Source of the DNA: Candidatus Mnemosynella biddleae
GTDB lineage: Archaea; Halobacteriota; Archaeoglobi; Mnemosynellales; Mnemosynellaceae
Direction of reading: 5' to 3'
Length of the DNA: 64,000 nucleotides
Assembly (NCBI GenBank): GCA_002011165.2
Contig: MTMI02000001.1
Location: forward strand, 75,575 to 139,574
Both the position numbers and the translations under genes were made by a program. Shown one piece after another: positions 51,363-60,682 of this stretch. The first letter of the stretch is position 1; every line of letters begins with the position of its first letter. The notes beneath the pieces are model-generated. The model searched no databases. It saw only the letters and a program-made list of their open reading frames with translations, and was not told the DNA's origin.

Positions 51363-52511
51363 CTAATACTCGTAAACTCTCCAATAGAGCTCAACAACCT
51401 CTTCCTTCGTCGGGACCCTTGGATTAAAATTGGGACTTCCACTGGCTAAAGCATCTTCTGCCATTTTCTCCACGACTTCTGAGAATTTCTTTCTATCAAC
51501 TACTTCAGATAGTTTCTTAACATTAAGATCATCATTGAGTTTCTGAACTGCTTCTGAAGCTCTTCTGTGATCTCTTTTCTCTCCGAGAAGCTCTGCAATT
51601 TCAGCATATCTCTCCTTTTCGTAATCTGCACTAAATCTGATGACTTCGGGTAAGAGGACTGCATTTGAGTGGCCATGGTGCATGTGGAAATAAGCTCCGA
51701 GAGGTCTTGCCATACCATGAACAAGTGCCACAGAAGAGTTTCCAAAAGCTAAGCCAGCCTGCATCTGAGCCACCATCATGTGGTATCTCGCTTCTTTATC
51801 TTCTGGATTTTCATAAGCTCTTCTAAGATATTTCGAGATAAGTTTGATCGCTGAAATAGCAAGAGCGTCACTCAGGGGATTTCTTCTTTTGGAAACATAG
51901 CTTTCAATCGCATGAACAAGTGCGTCTATTCCTGTGTAAGCGGTGAGATGCTTTGGAAGCGAAATGGTAAGCTCGGGATCCTCTATTGCTATGAAAGGGA
52001 CGACTTTTTCACTTTTTATCAGCATTTTAACATCTCTCTCCTCATCGGTTATTATGATGCTCTGGGAGCACTCGCTTCCTGTTCCCGCAGTTGTATTAAT
52101 TGCAATTTGTGGAACAGGAGTGTTTCTGACCTTCTCATATCCTTCGTAATCCTGAATTCTCCCGTTGTTTGTCGCAAGAACTGCGACTGCTTTTCCCACA
52201 TCGGTAGGACTTCCTCCTCCTATAGAGATTACCCCATCACACTTCTCTTCTGTGAAGAGTTTTAGGGCTTCTTCAACATTTCTAACAGTTGGATCCGGTG
52301 TTGTTCCATCAAAAATGATTGGAGAGGAAAAATTACTGAGGATTTCAATGATCTCTCCGAAGAACTTCTGCTTCGCAAGAAAACTATCTGTGACTACGAG
52401 TGGTTTCCTTATATTCAGCTCTTCCACTACCTCTCCTATTTTCTTTGAAGCTCCAAATCCTATTATTACCTTTCTTGGAGATATAAAATTTCGAATTTCC
52501 TCCATATACAT
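51363..52511 (-). CDS. Iron-containing alcohol dehydrogenase
   Basis: A 382-residue group III alcohol dehydrogenase. SIGGGSPTDVGKAVAVLATN binds NAD(P). Metal ligands lie in GIDALVHAIESYV, VHGMARPLGAYFHMHHGH and the following NAVLLPEV. The start overlaps the stop of the aldehyde dehydrogenase gene by 1 nt (TAATG), so they form a translationally coupled pair. Together they probably interconvert a hydroxy compound, its aldehyde and an acyl-CoA or acid. The substrate is unknown. Confidence 0.88.
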   Translation of the reverse strand: MYMEEIRNFISPRKVIIGFGASKKIGEVVEELNIRKPLVVTDSFLAKQKFFGEIIEILSNFSSPIIFDGTTPDPTVRNVEEALKLFTEEKCDGVISIGGGSPTDVGKAVAVLATNNGRIQDYEGYEKVRNTPVPQIAINTTAGTGSECSQSIIITDEERDVKMLIKSEKVVPFIAIEDPELTISLPKHLTAYTGIDALVHAIESYVSKRRNPLSDALAISAIKLISKYLRRAYENPEDKEARYHMMVAQMQAGLAFGNSSVALVHGMARPLGAYFHMHHGHSNAVLLPEVIRFSADYEKERYAEIAELLGEKRDHRRASEAVQKLNDDLNVKKLSEVVDRKKFSEVVEKMAEDALASGSPNFNPRVPTKEEVVELYWRVYEY

Positions 52512-53983
52512 TAGAACCAACTCTCCCTTTTTACAGGAACCCATCTCTCTATGATAACTTTTCTATCCGTGAAGAAATCTACAACATCTTTACCCTGACC
52601 GTGGAGGTCTCCGAAGAAGGAGTCTTTCATTCCTCCGAAAGGATAGAACGCTATTGGTGCAGCAACTCCAACATTTATTCCTATGTTTCCGCACTGCACT
52701 GTATATCTGAATTTGTGAGCCCACTTTCCATTCATCGTGTAAATTGTTGAAGCATTTCCGTATTTACTCGAATTTATGATTCTTATTGCCTCTTCGAGAC
52801 TTTCAACCCTTTTCATACAGACGACTGGTCCAAAAATTTCCTCATCAAAGATGTACATTCCTGGTTCGGCTTCAAAAACCGTTGGACCGAGGAAATACCC
52901 ATTTGGATGACCTTCGACTTTTATGTTCCTTCCATCCAACAGAAGCTTTGCTCCCTCTTTAATCCCTATTTCGATCTCCTTATGGAGTCTTTCTAAAGCA
53001 CTTTTTGAGACAACTGGACCCATATCAACATCTGGATCCAACCCATTTCCGACCTTCAGTTTACTCGCTGCATCAAGAAACTTTTCCTTAAGCTCTTCGT
53101 AAATCTCTCCGACTCCAAGAATCACGGAACCTGTGAGACACCTTTGACCAGTGTTTCCGAAGCATGACTCAAGCATGTTAGACATGAAAGCATCTATATC
53201 AGCATCAGGCATTACCACAAGAAAATTATTTGCTCCTGCCTGAGCCTGAACTCTCTTCCCATATTTCCCACAGAGCTCATAGATTCTCTTAGCCACTCTT
53301 GTTGACCCAACAAATGAAATTCCAACTACATCAGGATGTTCTATTAACCACTGAGCCTGTTGAGGTCCTCCATTGACGAGGTTCACAACTCCTGGAGGAA
53401 ATCCAGCCTCCTCTATCAGCTCGAAGATTCTCTGTTGAGAGATCGGACACTGTTCATTTGGCTTCACAATATAGGTATTTCCGCATGCAACTGCCCAAGG
53501 AAGGAACCAGAAAGGGACGAGAGCAGGAAAGTTGAAAGGCGGAATCATCGCAAAAACTCCAAGAGGTACTCTTATTGTATATTCATCAATTCCTCTCGCT
53601 ATATCTTCAGAATAATCTCCCATCATCAACGTTGGAATTCCACAAGCTGTTTCGATCATTTCTATCAATCTCTGCATTTCTCCAACCGCTGCTCTGTATT
53701 CCTTTCCGTGCTCAGTTGTTATCGTTCTTGCAAGCTCTTCCTTGTGTTCAAGAATCAGATCTCTGAGCTTGAATAGATATCTAACCCTTTCTACCGCTGG
53801 AGTCTCTCTCCACTCTGGAAAAGCTTCCTTTGCAGCCTTAACAGCTTCATCAACTTCTTTTTTGGTAGACATCGGAACCTTTGCGATGACCTCAACTGTA
53901 GCGGGATTATCAACATCAAGAAGCTCCTCAGATTCAGAGTCCACCCACTTACCGTTTATGTAATTTCTCAGAACTTCAACCAT
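52511..53983 (-). CDS. mmsA: Methylmalonate-semialdehyde dehydrogenase-like (MmsA)
   Basis: A 490-residue aldehyde dehydrogenase of the CoA-acylating MMSDH group. PFNFPALVPFWFLPWAVACG, SFVGSTRVAKRIYE and the nucleophile in CFGNTGQRCLTGSV are close to that subfamily. There is no clear general-base Glu of ordinary ALDHs (AQAGANNFLVV here). Relatives turn (methyl)malonate semialdehyde into propanoyl- or acetyl-CoA. GGAGG precedes the ATG. It is coupled to the Fe-alcohol dehydrogenase downstream. Confidence 0.88.
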   Translation of the reverse strand: MVEVLRNYINGKWVDSESEELLDVDNPATVEVIAKVPMSTKKEVDEAVKAAKEAFPEWRETPAVERVRYLFKLRDLILEHKEELARTITTEHGKEYRAAVGEMQRLIEMIETACGIPTLMMGDYSEDIARGIDEYTIRVPLGVFAMIPPFNFPALVPFWFLPWAVACGNTYIVKPNEQCPISQQRIFELIEEAGFPPGVVNLVNGGPQQAQWLIEHPDVVGISFVGSTRVAKRIYELCGKYGKRVQAQAGANNFLVVMPDADIDAFMSNMLESCFGNTGQRCLTGSVILGVGEIYEELKEKFLDAASKLKVGNGLDPDVDMGPVVSKSALERLHKEIEIGIKEGAKLLLDGRNIKVEGHPNGYFLGPTVFEAEPGMYIFDEEIFGPVVCMKRVESLEEAIRIINSSKYGNASTIYTMNGKWAHKFRYTVQCGNIGINVGVAAPIAFYPFGGMKDSFFGDLHGQGKDVVDFFTDRKVIIERWVPVKRESWF

Positions 53984-54056
53984 TCGAAAACCTCCAAGTT
54001 AATTGTTAATCGTGATGAAATAAATTTTTTATGATTTCAAATGGAGGAATTGTTTG

Positions 54057-54524
54057 ATGAGCTTCTTCACTTCCATTTACGAATCGTGGAGAGAAATTCA
54101 ATATGAGAAATACTCCACTCTTGAGCTCGATAAGAGATTAAAGGGGAAGAGAGTACTTGATGCTGGATCTTCGGTTGGTTTTCTCAGCGATTTTCTCCAA
54201 GAGAGGGGCTGTAATGCAGAAATCATTTCGGTGGATCTTGATGAGGGGGCTCTTATAAAATGTTCTTCAGAAAGTGTTCTTGGAGATATCACAAATCTCC
54301 CTTTTAAAGAGAGATGTTTTGATGCAATAGTCTGCTTTGACGTTCTTCATCTTTCAAGAACCATTGACCTGAGACCTCTGAAGGAGGGTGGCGAGATGAT
54401 CGTGGGTGTTCCAAAAAGACATGAAAACGTTCTTCTTGAGTGGATTGAAGGAAAAAATGCAGAAATCAGAGAAATAAATGGAAAAGAGAGAGAAATTGTT
54501 GCTCTCTTCACTTTGGATTCATAA
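54057..54524 (+). CDS. Class I SAM-dependent methyltransferase
   Basis: A 155-residue small methyltransferase fold. Motif I is [15 protein letters not shown], the acidic end of strand 2 is [11 protein letters not shown], and motif IV-like text is [13 protein letters not shown]. The substrate is unknown. ATG 54057 follows GGAGGA by 8 nt. It converges on ilvD with a 17-nt overlap. Confidence 0.78.
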   Translation: MSFFTSIYESWREIQYEKYSTLELDKRLKGKRVLDAGSSVGFLSDFLQERGCNAEIISVDLDEGALIKCSSESVLGDITNLPFKERCFDAIVCFDVLHLSRTIDLRPLKEGGEMIVGVPKRHENVLLEWIEGKNAEIREINGKEREIVALFTLDS

Positions 54525-56178
54525 TTGCTCCTCTTGAAGCAGAAGTTACATTCTTTGCATAAACTCCAAGAAATCCTTTTACTTCTTTCTCAGGAGGTCT
54601 CCACTCCTTTCTCCTCTCTCTCATCTCCTCCTCACTGATCTCGACATGAAGAGATCTCTTAGGTATGTCAATGGTTATTAGATCTCCGTCTCTCACCAGA
54701 GCAATAGGCCCACCTTCCATAGCCTCTGGAGAGACGTGACCTATTGCACCTCCTCTGTTGGATCCCGAGAACCTTCCATCTGTGACGAGAGCAACTGAGG
54801 AGGAGAGACCCATTCCGTCAATAACTTGAAGAATGTCGTACATCTCCCTCATCCCAGGTCCTCCTTTTGGACCTTCATAGCGTATCACTATGACATCACC
54901 CTCTTCAATTTCTCCTTTCATCACCGCTTCCATTGCATCCTCCTCTCTGTCAAAAACCTTCGCCTCTCCCTTATGAACAAGCATCTCCTCTGAAACAGCA
55001 GATGCTTTTACAACAGCTCCATCAGGAGCAAGATTTCCTTTGAGAATTGCTATTCCTCCTTGTTTATAGAAGGGGTTCTCCCTCGTTCTTATAACTCCTC
55101 CGTATATTCCATGAGCATCCTTGAGAATCTCTCTTAGAGTTCTTTGCGAGACTGTCATGACATCCAAATGAAGTTCATCTTCTATTTGTTTCCACACAGC
55201 TGGAAGTCCTCCTGCTTCGTCGAGATCTTTCATTGAATACTTATCTGTCGTCGGAGCCATTCCACAGATTGTGGGAATCTTTCTCGAGAGTTCATCAAAC
55301 ACCTCCAGAGAGAGCTCTATTCCAAGCTCATGAGCTATTGCTGGAAGGTGCATCACTGCATTTGTTGAACCTCCAACGGCCATGAGAGTCATAACCGCAT
55401 TCTCAAAGGCTTCATAGCTCATAATATCTGAAGGTTTAACTCCTCTTTCAAGAAGATCTATGATTGTTTTTCCTGTTTTATAAGCCATTTCGCTGATTCT
55501 AGCTCCAATGGCTGGAGTCGTTGAATTTCCTGTCAGAGACATCCCAAGAGCTTCTGTTATTACACACATCGTGTTAGCTGTCCAGATGCCCGGACATGCT
55601 CCGCAAGTTGGACAGGCTGAATGAGCAAGTTTCACATAATCTTCTTTACTCATTCCTCCAGAAAGAAGAGTTCCGTATTTCTTTGTTATTGTGCTTGCAA
55701 GAACGAGCTCCCCTTTATAATTCCCGGGAAGCATGTAACCGCCTGTAAGAACGATTGAAGGTATGTCCATTCTAGCCAGAGCCATCAGCATACCGGGAAC
55801 GATTTTATCGCATGTTGCAATAGCAACAACTGCGTCGAACTGATGAGCCTCGACCATAAGCTCAACACTTGCTGCAATGACTTCTCGACTTGGAAGCACA
55901 TATTTCATTCCCACATGACCCTGAGCGACTCCATCACAAATTGCAATTGTGTTGAATTCAAAAGGAGTTCCTCCTGCCCTTCTAATTCCATCTTTAACTC
56001 TCTGAGCGAGTTCTCTTAAATGGTATGACCCGGGAAGAGCTTCGTTCCAACAGTTCGCAACACCTATAAGTGGAGAGTCGAACTCTTCCTTCGTTAATCC
56101 CATAGCATGCCACAGACAGAATCTTTCCCAGTAAATATCTTCTCTTCCCTCAACAATCTTTCTACTCCTCAGCTCCAT
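54508..56178 (-). CDS. ilvD: Dihydroxy-acid dehydratase IlvD
   Basis: A 556-residue Fe-S dehydratase of branched-chain amino-acid synthesis, also possibly acting on sugar acids. Cluster cysteines lie in [14 protein letters not shown] and [16 protein letters not shown], with [15 protein letters not shown] [15 protein letters not shown] near the start. ATG 56178 follows GGTGA; a GTG at 56187 is less likely. Other ilv genes are not adjacent. Confidence 0.93.
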   Translation of the reverse strand: MELRSRKIVEGREDIYWERFCLWHAMGLTKEEFDSPLIGVANCWNEALPGSYHLRELAQRVKDGIRRAGGTPFEFNTIAICDGVAQGHVGMKYVLPSREVIAASVELMVEAHQFDAVVAIATCDKIVPGMLMALARMDIPSIVLTGGYMLPGNYKGELVLASTITKKYGTLLSGGMSKEDYVKLAHSACPTCGACPGIWTANTMCVITEALGMSLTGNSTTPAIGARISEMAYKTGKTIIDLLERGVKPSDIMSYEAFENAVMTLMAVGGSTNAVMHLPAIAHELGIELSLEVFDELSRKIPTICGMAPTTDKYSMKDLDEAGGLPAVWKQIEDELHLDVMTVSQRTLREILKDAHGIYGGVIRTRENPFYKQGGIAILKGNLAPDGAVVKASAVSEEMLVHKGEAKVFDREEDAMEAVMKGEIEEGDVIVIRYEGPKGGPGMREMYDILQVIDGMGLSSSVALVTDGRFSGSNRGGAIGHVSPEAMEGGPIALVRDGDLITIDIPKRSLHVEISEEEMRERRKEWRPPEKEVKGFLGVYAKNVTSASRGAIMNPK

Positions 56179-56322
56179 TTTATTCACCGAAAAGAGGTTC
56201 TTTTAGAGAACATAAATGTTTTTTCATTTCAAATTCTCTCCTGTGAACTTCGAAATAAAAAGGGATTTCAATGTTCAATAAGAAAAAATTAAATTCCCCC
56301 GAAAGCATAATTATCTTGAGGG

Positions 56323-56553
56323 ATGGCCTTGCTTCCGAACAGAAAGGTTCAGAATCTCATAGGAAAGAGAGTAAGAGTTGAGATGAAAGGAGATGCCAGC
56401 ATTCTTGAGGGAACTTTGATGAGCGTTGACGACTACATGAATCTGTACTTAGAGGATACGAGTGAGATCGTTAATGGAGAGAGAACGAGGATTCTCGGAC
56501 CTGTGATCCTCAGAGGAAACAACATAATTCTTCTTACTCCGGTAGAAGAGTAA
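56323..56553 (+). CDS. Sm-like (LSm) RNA-binding protein
   Basis: A 76-residue Sm fold. Sm1 is GKRVRVEMKGDASILEGTLM with SVDDYMNLYLED, and Sm2 is ILGPVILRGNNIILLTP. Archaeal LSm proteins form heptameric rings binding U-rich RNA and are linked to tRNA processing. A TATA-like AAAAATTAAAT sits about 30 nt upstream. The next gene follows closely on the same strand. Confidence 0.93.
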   Translation: MALLPNRKVQNLIGKRVRVEMKGDASILEGTLMSVDDYMNLYLEDTSEIVNGERTRILGPVILRGNNIILLTPVEE

Positions 56554-56568
56554 GAGAGAGTGACTTGG

Positions 56569-56904
56569 ATGACCATTAAAGACGAGGTTATTGAATACCT
56601 TCGTTCGAAGCCTGAAGGTGTTTATCAGAAAGATTTGTGGAGAGATCTTGGGATAGATAGCAGAAGCTGTTCGAGGGTTCTTTTGGATCTGGAGAGAAAG
56701 GGGGTGATAGAGAGGGAGAAAGTAGTCGTTGACGGAACGGTAACCTACAAAATAAAGCTCATCTCAGAAAATGGTGACGAAAGTGTTATTTTGATTCTTT
56801 CAGAGTCTCTACCCCCATGCATAGGTTGTAGAGAGGAGTGTGAACCCGAATGGTGTGAATTGCTGGAGATATGGATAAGAGATGTTTTTGACAAGAAAAA
56901 ATGA
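56569..56904 (+). CDS. Winged-helix protein with Cys4 motif, TFE-beta/RPC39-like
   Basis: A 111-residue protein. The N-terminal winged helix (EVIEYLRSKPEGVYQKDLWR, then DIERKGVI-type recognition and a wing) is followed by the cysteine motif PPCIGCREECEPEWC and LLEIWI. The pattern PC-x2-C, C, C followed by a Trp-hydrophobic helix matches the Fe-S tail of TFE-beta and eukaryotic RPC39. That would make it a general transcription factor partner of TFE-alpha. A redox-sensing regulator is the alternative. GTG at 56560 is a possible start. Confidence 0.6.
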   Translation: MTIKDEVIEYLRSKPEGVYQKDLWRDLGIDSRSCSRVLLDLERKGVIEREKVVVDGTVTYKIKLISENGDESVILILSESLPPCIGCREECEPEWCELLEIWIRDVFDKKK

Positions 56905-56977
56905 TGTTTTAATTCTTCCTTTGTTGTTTTTGTAGGAGAAAGAATAAATACCTCTCATCCCCTTTTTCATCTTCAGA

Positions 56978-58048
56978 ATGAATATCGAAGAAGAAATTAG
57001 AAGACTCGAAGAGGAGATCAGGAGTACACCATATAATAAATCAACCCAACATCACATAGGGAGATTAAAGGCCAGAATCGCTCAACTAAGAAGAGAGCTT
57101 GAGAGAAAAAGTTCTAAGGGTGCTCAGAGGGAGGGTAAGGTTAAAAAACAGGGAGATGCAACTGTTGCACTTGTTGGAGGTCCTTCGGTTGGAAAATCAA
57201 CTCTTTTTAACATTTTAACCAATGCAAATTCAGAGGTCGGAGATTATGATTTTACAACTCTTGAAGTAATTCCAGGGATGATGGAATACAACAAAGCGAA
57301 AATCCAGATCCTCGATCTCCCCGGAATCATTGAGGGTGCTTCCAGTGGAAAAGGAGGGGGCCGAGAGATCATCAGTATGGTCAGAATTGCAGATCTTGTT
57401 CTCTTCCTCGTTGATCCATGGGATGTTGAGAAATGGAGGGACTGGGAGAGAGAGCTTTATGAATGTGGAATAAGGGTGAACAAATCCCCTCCAGATATAA
57501 AAATAAGGAAGATGGATCAGGGAGGGATAAAGATACAGAGGAGGGGAGAGACAAAACTGAGTGATGAGGAGATCATGGGGGTGCTCAGAGAATTTAAGAT
57601 ACATAACGCGGAGATTTCTCTTAACGAAGATTGTGACGTAGAGGATCTCATAGACGTGCTTGCGGATAACAGAAAGTACGTAAAAGCTCTTGTGGTTGTT
57701 AATAAAATAGACCTCTATGAACCAGAGGAGAAGAGGGAAGAATACGTTTACATATCCGCAAAAGATGGAAAAAACATCGAAGAGTTGAAAAAAAGGATAT
57801 ATGAGTCGCTAGGTTTTATAAGAGTTTATTTAAAGCCCCCAAGAGGAGAACCAGATATGAATTCCCCAATGATTTTAAGAAGAGGAGCAACAGTCGAAGA
57901 CGTTGGGGAGAGACTCCATAGAGATTTTGTCGAGAGATTCAGATATGCAATGATCTGGGGTAGTTCTGTGAAATATCCAGGTCAAAGAGTTGGAAGAAAG
58001 CACGTGTTAGAAGATGGAGATATTCTTACAATAATAACTGAAAAGTGA
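56978..58048 (+). CDS. DRG-family GTPase
   Basis: A 356-residue Obg-superfamily GTPase. The N-terminal helical segment is IRRLEEEIRSTPYNKSTQHH. G1 is GGPSVGKST, G2 lies near DYDFTTLEVIPG, G3 is DLPGIIEGAS and G4 is NKID. A C-terminal TGS domain ends with the typical GRKHVLEDGDILTI. DRG proteins act on ribosomes in eukaryotes and are universal in archaea. Its own AT-rich promoter region precedes it. Confidence 0.95.
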   Translation: MNIEEEIRRLEEEIRSTPYNKSTQHHIGRLKARIAQLRRELERKSSKGAQREGKVKKQGDATVALVGGPSVGKSTLFNILTNANSEVGDYDFTTLEVIPGMMEYNKAKIQILDLPGIIEGASSGKGGGREIISMVRIADLVLFLVDPWDVEKWRDWERELYECGIRVNKSPPDIKIRKMDQGGIKIQRRGETKLSDEEIMGVLREFKIHNAEISLNEDCDVEDLIDVLADNRKYVKALVVVNKIDLYEPEEKREEYVYISAKDGKNIEELKKRIYESLGFIRVYLKPPRGEPDMNSPMILRRGATVEDVGERLHRDFVERFRYAMIWGSSVKYPGQRVGRKHVLEDGDILTIITEK

Positions 58049-58128
58049 GAGATCATTTGTTGATAATAAAATTCCTGACGCACTTCGTAAAATTTAAAAT
58101 TTCGGGTTCTCAAATTTATTAATAACTA

Positions 58129-59158
58129 ATGGTCAGAATGGGCGGTGTAGGGTTAAAAGCATTTTTGGTACTTGTATTATTTATTGTGGCACTCTTGTTT
58201 GTGATTGCCTATGAAAAAACCAATATTCAGATTGCCTCTGAAGAGGAGTATTTGCCTTTAAAATCCAACACCGAGGAAGAAAAATATCAAGAGAAAAATA
58301 AGCGTGAGGTGAATATGAAGAGTTTACCGGTCTTATTGAAAGTATAGTAAAAGCTGAGAGAATAGCGGAGAACTGTTATTTATTGGAAATATCCTGAGTT
58401 CAGTATTTATGTTTCTAAAGGAACATGTGAAAAAGCTGAGGGAAAATACTCTTTCACCTATAAAGATGTGACATTCATTTTCGATGATGAGAGGGTCTTA
58501 GATATTTTAGAAAAAGAGACTAAAGACCCCAAAACAGTAGAGAAGTTGATGAATAATTTGGAAAAAATAGGAAATTCTATAATTCTTCTGGAATCAGATG
58601 ATGGGATAAACTGGAGAAAAACAGGAATTATCGTAGCAAAGGATGGAAGCGTTCCAAATCTTGTTGTAGATTATGAAGGAAGACTTCGTTTATATTATGT
58701 TTCTTTTCGAAGTTATTCTAATAAATGGAAAATACAGATTATATACGAATCTCGGAATAGTGGCAGAAGCGGATGACGGTATTGATTTCCAAGAAATAGG
58801 TTTTTCACAACCAATAATGGATCCCACTGTTTTTGAAATTAATGGAAAGTGATATATGATTGGCTGGGATGAAAAAGGAATTTATCTCTTTTCTTCAAAG
58901 GATGGTGTGAATTTCGTTAAAGAGAAGAATTTGGATTTAGACGGGAGAATATGTGATGCTATGAAGATGAATAATCTTATTTATCTTTACTGTTATTCAG
59001 AGAGGAATGGGAAACCCGTAATATTTCTGTTTAAGAGCAAGGATGGAATTAATTGGGATGAGTATGGAGTTGTGTATGAAAGTGATGAAAAAATAGCTGA
59101 TCCAACCGTTGTGTTTTTCAACGGGAAATATTATATGGCGCTTACCAAATATAAGTGA
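58129..59158 (+). pseudogene. Decayed membrane-anchored beta-propeller protein
   Basis: Several frames rebuild one protein. An N-terminal membrane anchor (FLVLVLFIVALLFVIAYEK) and linker stop at 58345. After a frameshift, YWKYPEFSIYVSKGTC begins a frame running to 58776. The next frame, GIVAEADDGIDFQEIGFSQP, reaches an in-frame TGA at 58850 where W is expected (NGK-stop-YMIGW). Then KDGVNF, KDGINWDEYG and DPTVVFFNGKYYMALTKYK follow. SKDGxNW and DPTVxxxNGKYYM units are typical of five-bladed propellers of glycoside-hydrolase 43/32-like proteins. At least three lesions make it a pseudogene. Confidence 0.75.
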
Positions 59159-59558
59159 AGACGATTAATGATGTTAACGATTAGAGCAAGTTAGCAAGTT
59201 TTTAAATGTCTCCTTTTGAGGGGTCGAATAAAACAAATCGCATTCAGCGTAAGCCAGAACAATTTTTGTATTTCATATTACTTGTTAATTTCAAAAAGTT
59301 TTGAGCTCCTTAGTAAAAGAATATTTCCTAAGCTTTGATTCCTCGATAAATTTGCCAACCTAGTTCATAGTTGCTAAAGTTTTTTTACGTTTTTTAGAGT
59401 AGAAAGAATTATAGAAAAGAAAAATTTAATTTATTTCAATTATCATTCAAAAATTGAAATTTTCTAGGGAAACTTGGAAAATTGGAGTTTAACGAAAGGT
59501 TATCTCCAGCGCCTTTTCAAAAAAATTTATAAAATAAAAAAAACAAAATATAAATATC
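59159..59558. other. AT-rich gene-free interval
   Basis: I see no gene in this 400-nt stretch. It is full of A/T runs and contains a hairpin (ATTTCAAT at 59433-59440 with ATTGAAAT at 59453-59460). It ends with the TATA box TTTATAAAA (59526-59534), about 26 nt before the islet's first ATG. Confidence 0.5.
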
Positions 59559-59732
59559 ATGAGTATTGGACATTTCTTTAAAAAGGTTGGAACAACAATT
59601 GAAAAACAAGTAAAGAGATCTCAAATTAACTCAAAACGAGAAGAAGAAATAAGAATTATAAAAGAAAAATACCTTTCTCAACTTTCTCATCGTGAATTAG
59701 TTCAAATCTATAAAACATATTTCGAGGAGTGA
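59559..59732 (+). CDS. Islet gene 1: small basic protein (57 aa)
   Basis: A 57-residue protein, lysine/glutamate-rich and mostly helical by eye: GHFFKKVGTTIEKQVKRSQI, then EEEIRIIKEKYLSQLSHREL. No cysteines, membrane helix or known domain. The TATA box at 59526 places it as leaderless. The stop is 3 nt before the GTG of the nuclease-like gene, and GAGGAG at the gene's end serves that GTG, so the two are one operon. More AT-rich than the core genes around it. Confidence 0.6.
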   Translation: MSIGHFFKKVGTTIEKQVKRSQINSKREEEIRIIKEKYLSQLSHRELVQIYKTYFEE

Positions 59733-59735
59733 AAC

Positions 59736-60638
59736 GTGTCAAGAAAAAAGACGAGAAAAACGAGAGGAAAAAGTAGAAAAAAGGAAGAAGATATTTTTGG
59801 TTTAGATTTTGATGTGTCAAAAATTGAGATTCCTAAAATAGAGATGTCTTCTCTAGATTTTGGTTTTTCAAAACAGAGAAGAACAACAAGAAAAAGTAGA
59901 AGAAGAGAAGATATATTTGGCTTAGATTTTGAAATGCCGAAAATAGATGCACCTCCTTTGGATTTTGGACTTGATGAACAGAAAAAGATGAATCTTAATA
60001 AAATATCAAAAGTAAAACTTGTCGAAATTCTTTCAAGGCAACTTTCTACAAATCAAATTTATCAATCACTTATTCGCTTAGGTAAACACAGATTGGCGGA
60101 TGAGTTCTTAAATGAGATAGAATTTGTAAACAAAAAATATGATAAAATCCTTATGGAAATAGATGGAAAAGTTGAGAAGGCTGTTGGAGATAAAATACTT
60201 GGTGTTGTGGTAGATGAGATTATAACTTATATGAGAAGATTATATTCCATTTCATTTAAACCTAAAGACGAAATAGACTTCCATAAACAAATAGAACCAT
60301 TTCTTAATGGACTTGTTTCTGTGTTGGAAGGCTCTCTCACAAAATTTGGTTGGAAAGTTAACATAAATAGAGAATACAAACTTCCTTCAAACGAAAGGAT
60401 AGATTTATTGATCTCTATAGGCGGTGCAAAAATCGGAATAGAAGTTAAGTATGATTTAAAAGAGACGTCAAAACTTCAAAGATTACTTGGACAAATTGAT
60501 AGATATATTCCTTATTTGGATTTACTCATCGTAATCTCGTATTATCCTTTGAATTCAAATACGATTAATACTATCAAGAATAAAGAGATTGAAAAAGGAA
60601 AGCCAATAAGAGTAATAACTCCAAATAAAATAGTCTAA
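59736..60638 (+). CDS. Islet gene 2: PD-(D/E)XK nuclease-like protein with DIFGLDF repeats
   Basis: A 300-residue protein with no recognised family as a whole. The N-terminus is very basic (RKKTRKTRGKSRKK) and contains two copies of a unit: DIFGLDF at residues 19-25 and 59-65, each followed by a LDFG motif at 40-43 and 75-78. The middle is helical. The C-terminal 95 residues fit a PD-(D/E)XK fold: D223 (RIDLLIS), E236 and K238 (GIEVKYDL), and Q253/Y257 (GQIDRY) like the QxxxY motif of RecB-type enzymes. Probably a DNA or RNA nuclease; biological role unknown. Confidence 0.65.
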   Translation: MSRKKTRKTRGKSRKKEEDIFGLDFDVSKIEIPKIEMSSLDFGFSKQRRTTRKSRRREDIFGLDFEMPKIDAPPLDFGLDEQKKMNLNKISKVKLVEILSRQLSTNQIYQSLIRLGKHRLADEFLNEIEFVNKKYDKILMEIDGKVEKAVGDKILGVVVDEIITYMRRLYSISFKPKDEIDFHKQIEPFLNGLVSVLEGSLTKFGWKVNINREYKLPSNERIDLLISIGGAKIGIEVKYDLKETSKLQRLLGQIDRYIPYLDLLIVISYYPLNSNTINTIKNKEIEKGKPIRVITPNKIV

Positions 60639-60661
60639 AATTTCAGCGCCTCTACTCACCC

Positions 60662-60682
60662 AATTTCGCAAGGCGCGAAATT
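60662..60682 (+). terminator. Hairpin after the islet nuclease gene
   Basis: A perfect 8-bp inverted repeat AATTTCGC/GCGAAATT with a 5-nt loop lies 24 nt after the stop codon. It could terminate or stabilise the islet transcript, or mark the islet's edge. Confidence 0.4.

Noticed and set aside
58850..58852. In-frame TGA as a selenocysteine codon
   Set aside because: Tryptophan is expected at this place in the blade motif and other frameshifts flank it; simple decay explains it.
59433..59460. Hairpin ATTTCAAT/ATTGAAAT as a fragment of the CRISPR repeat
   Set aside because: Only 8 AT-rich bases match and nothing else of the repeat is present; likely chance in AT-rich DNA.
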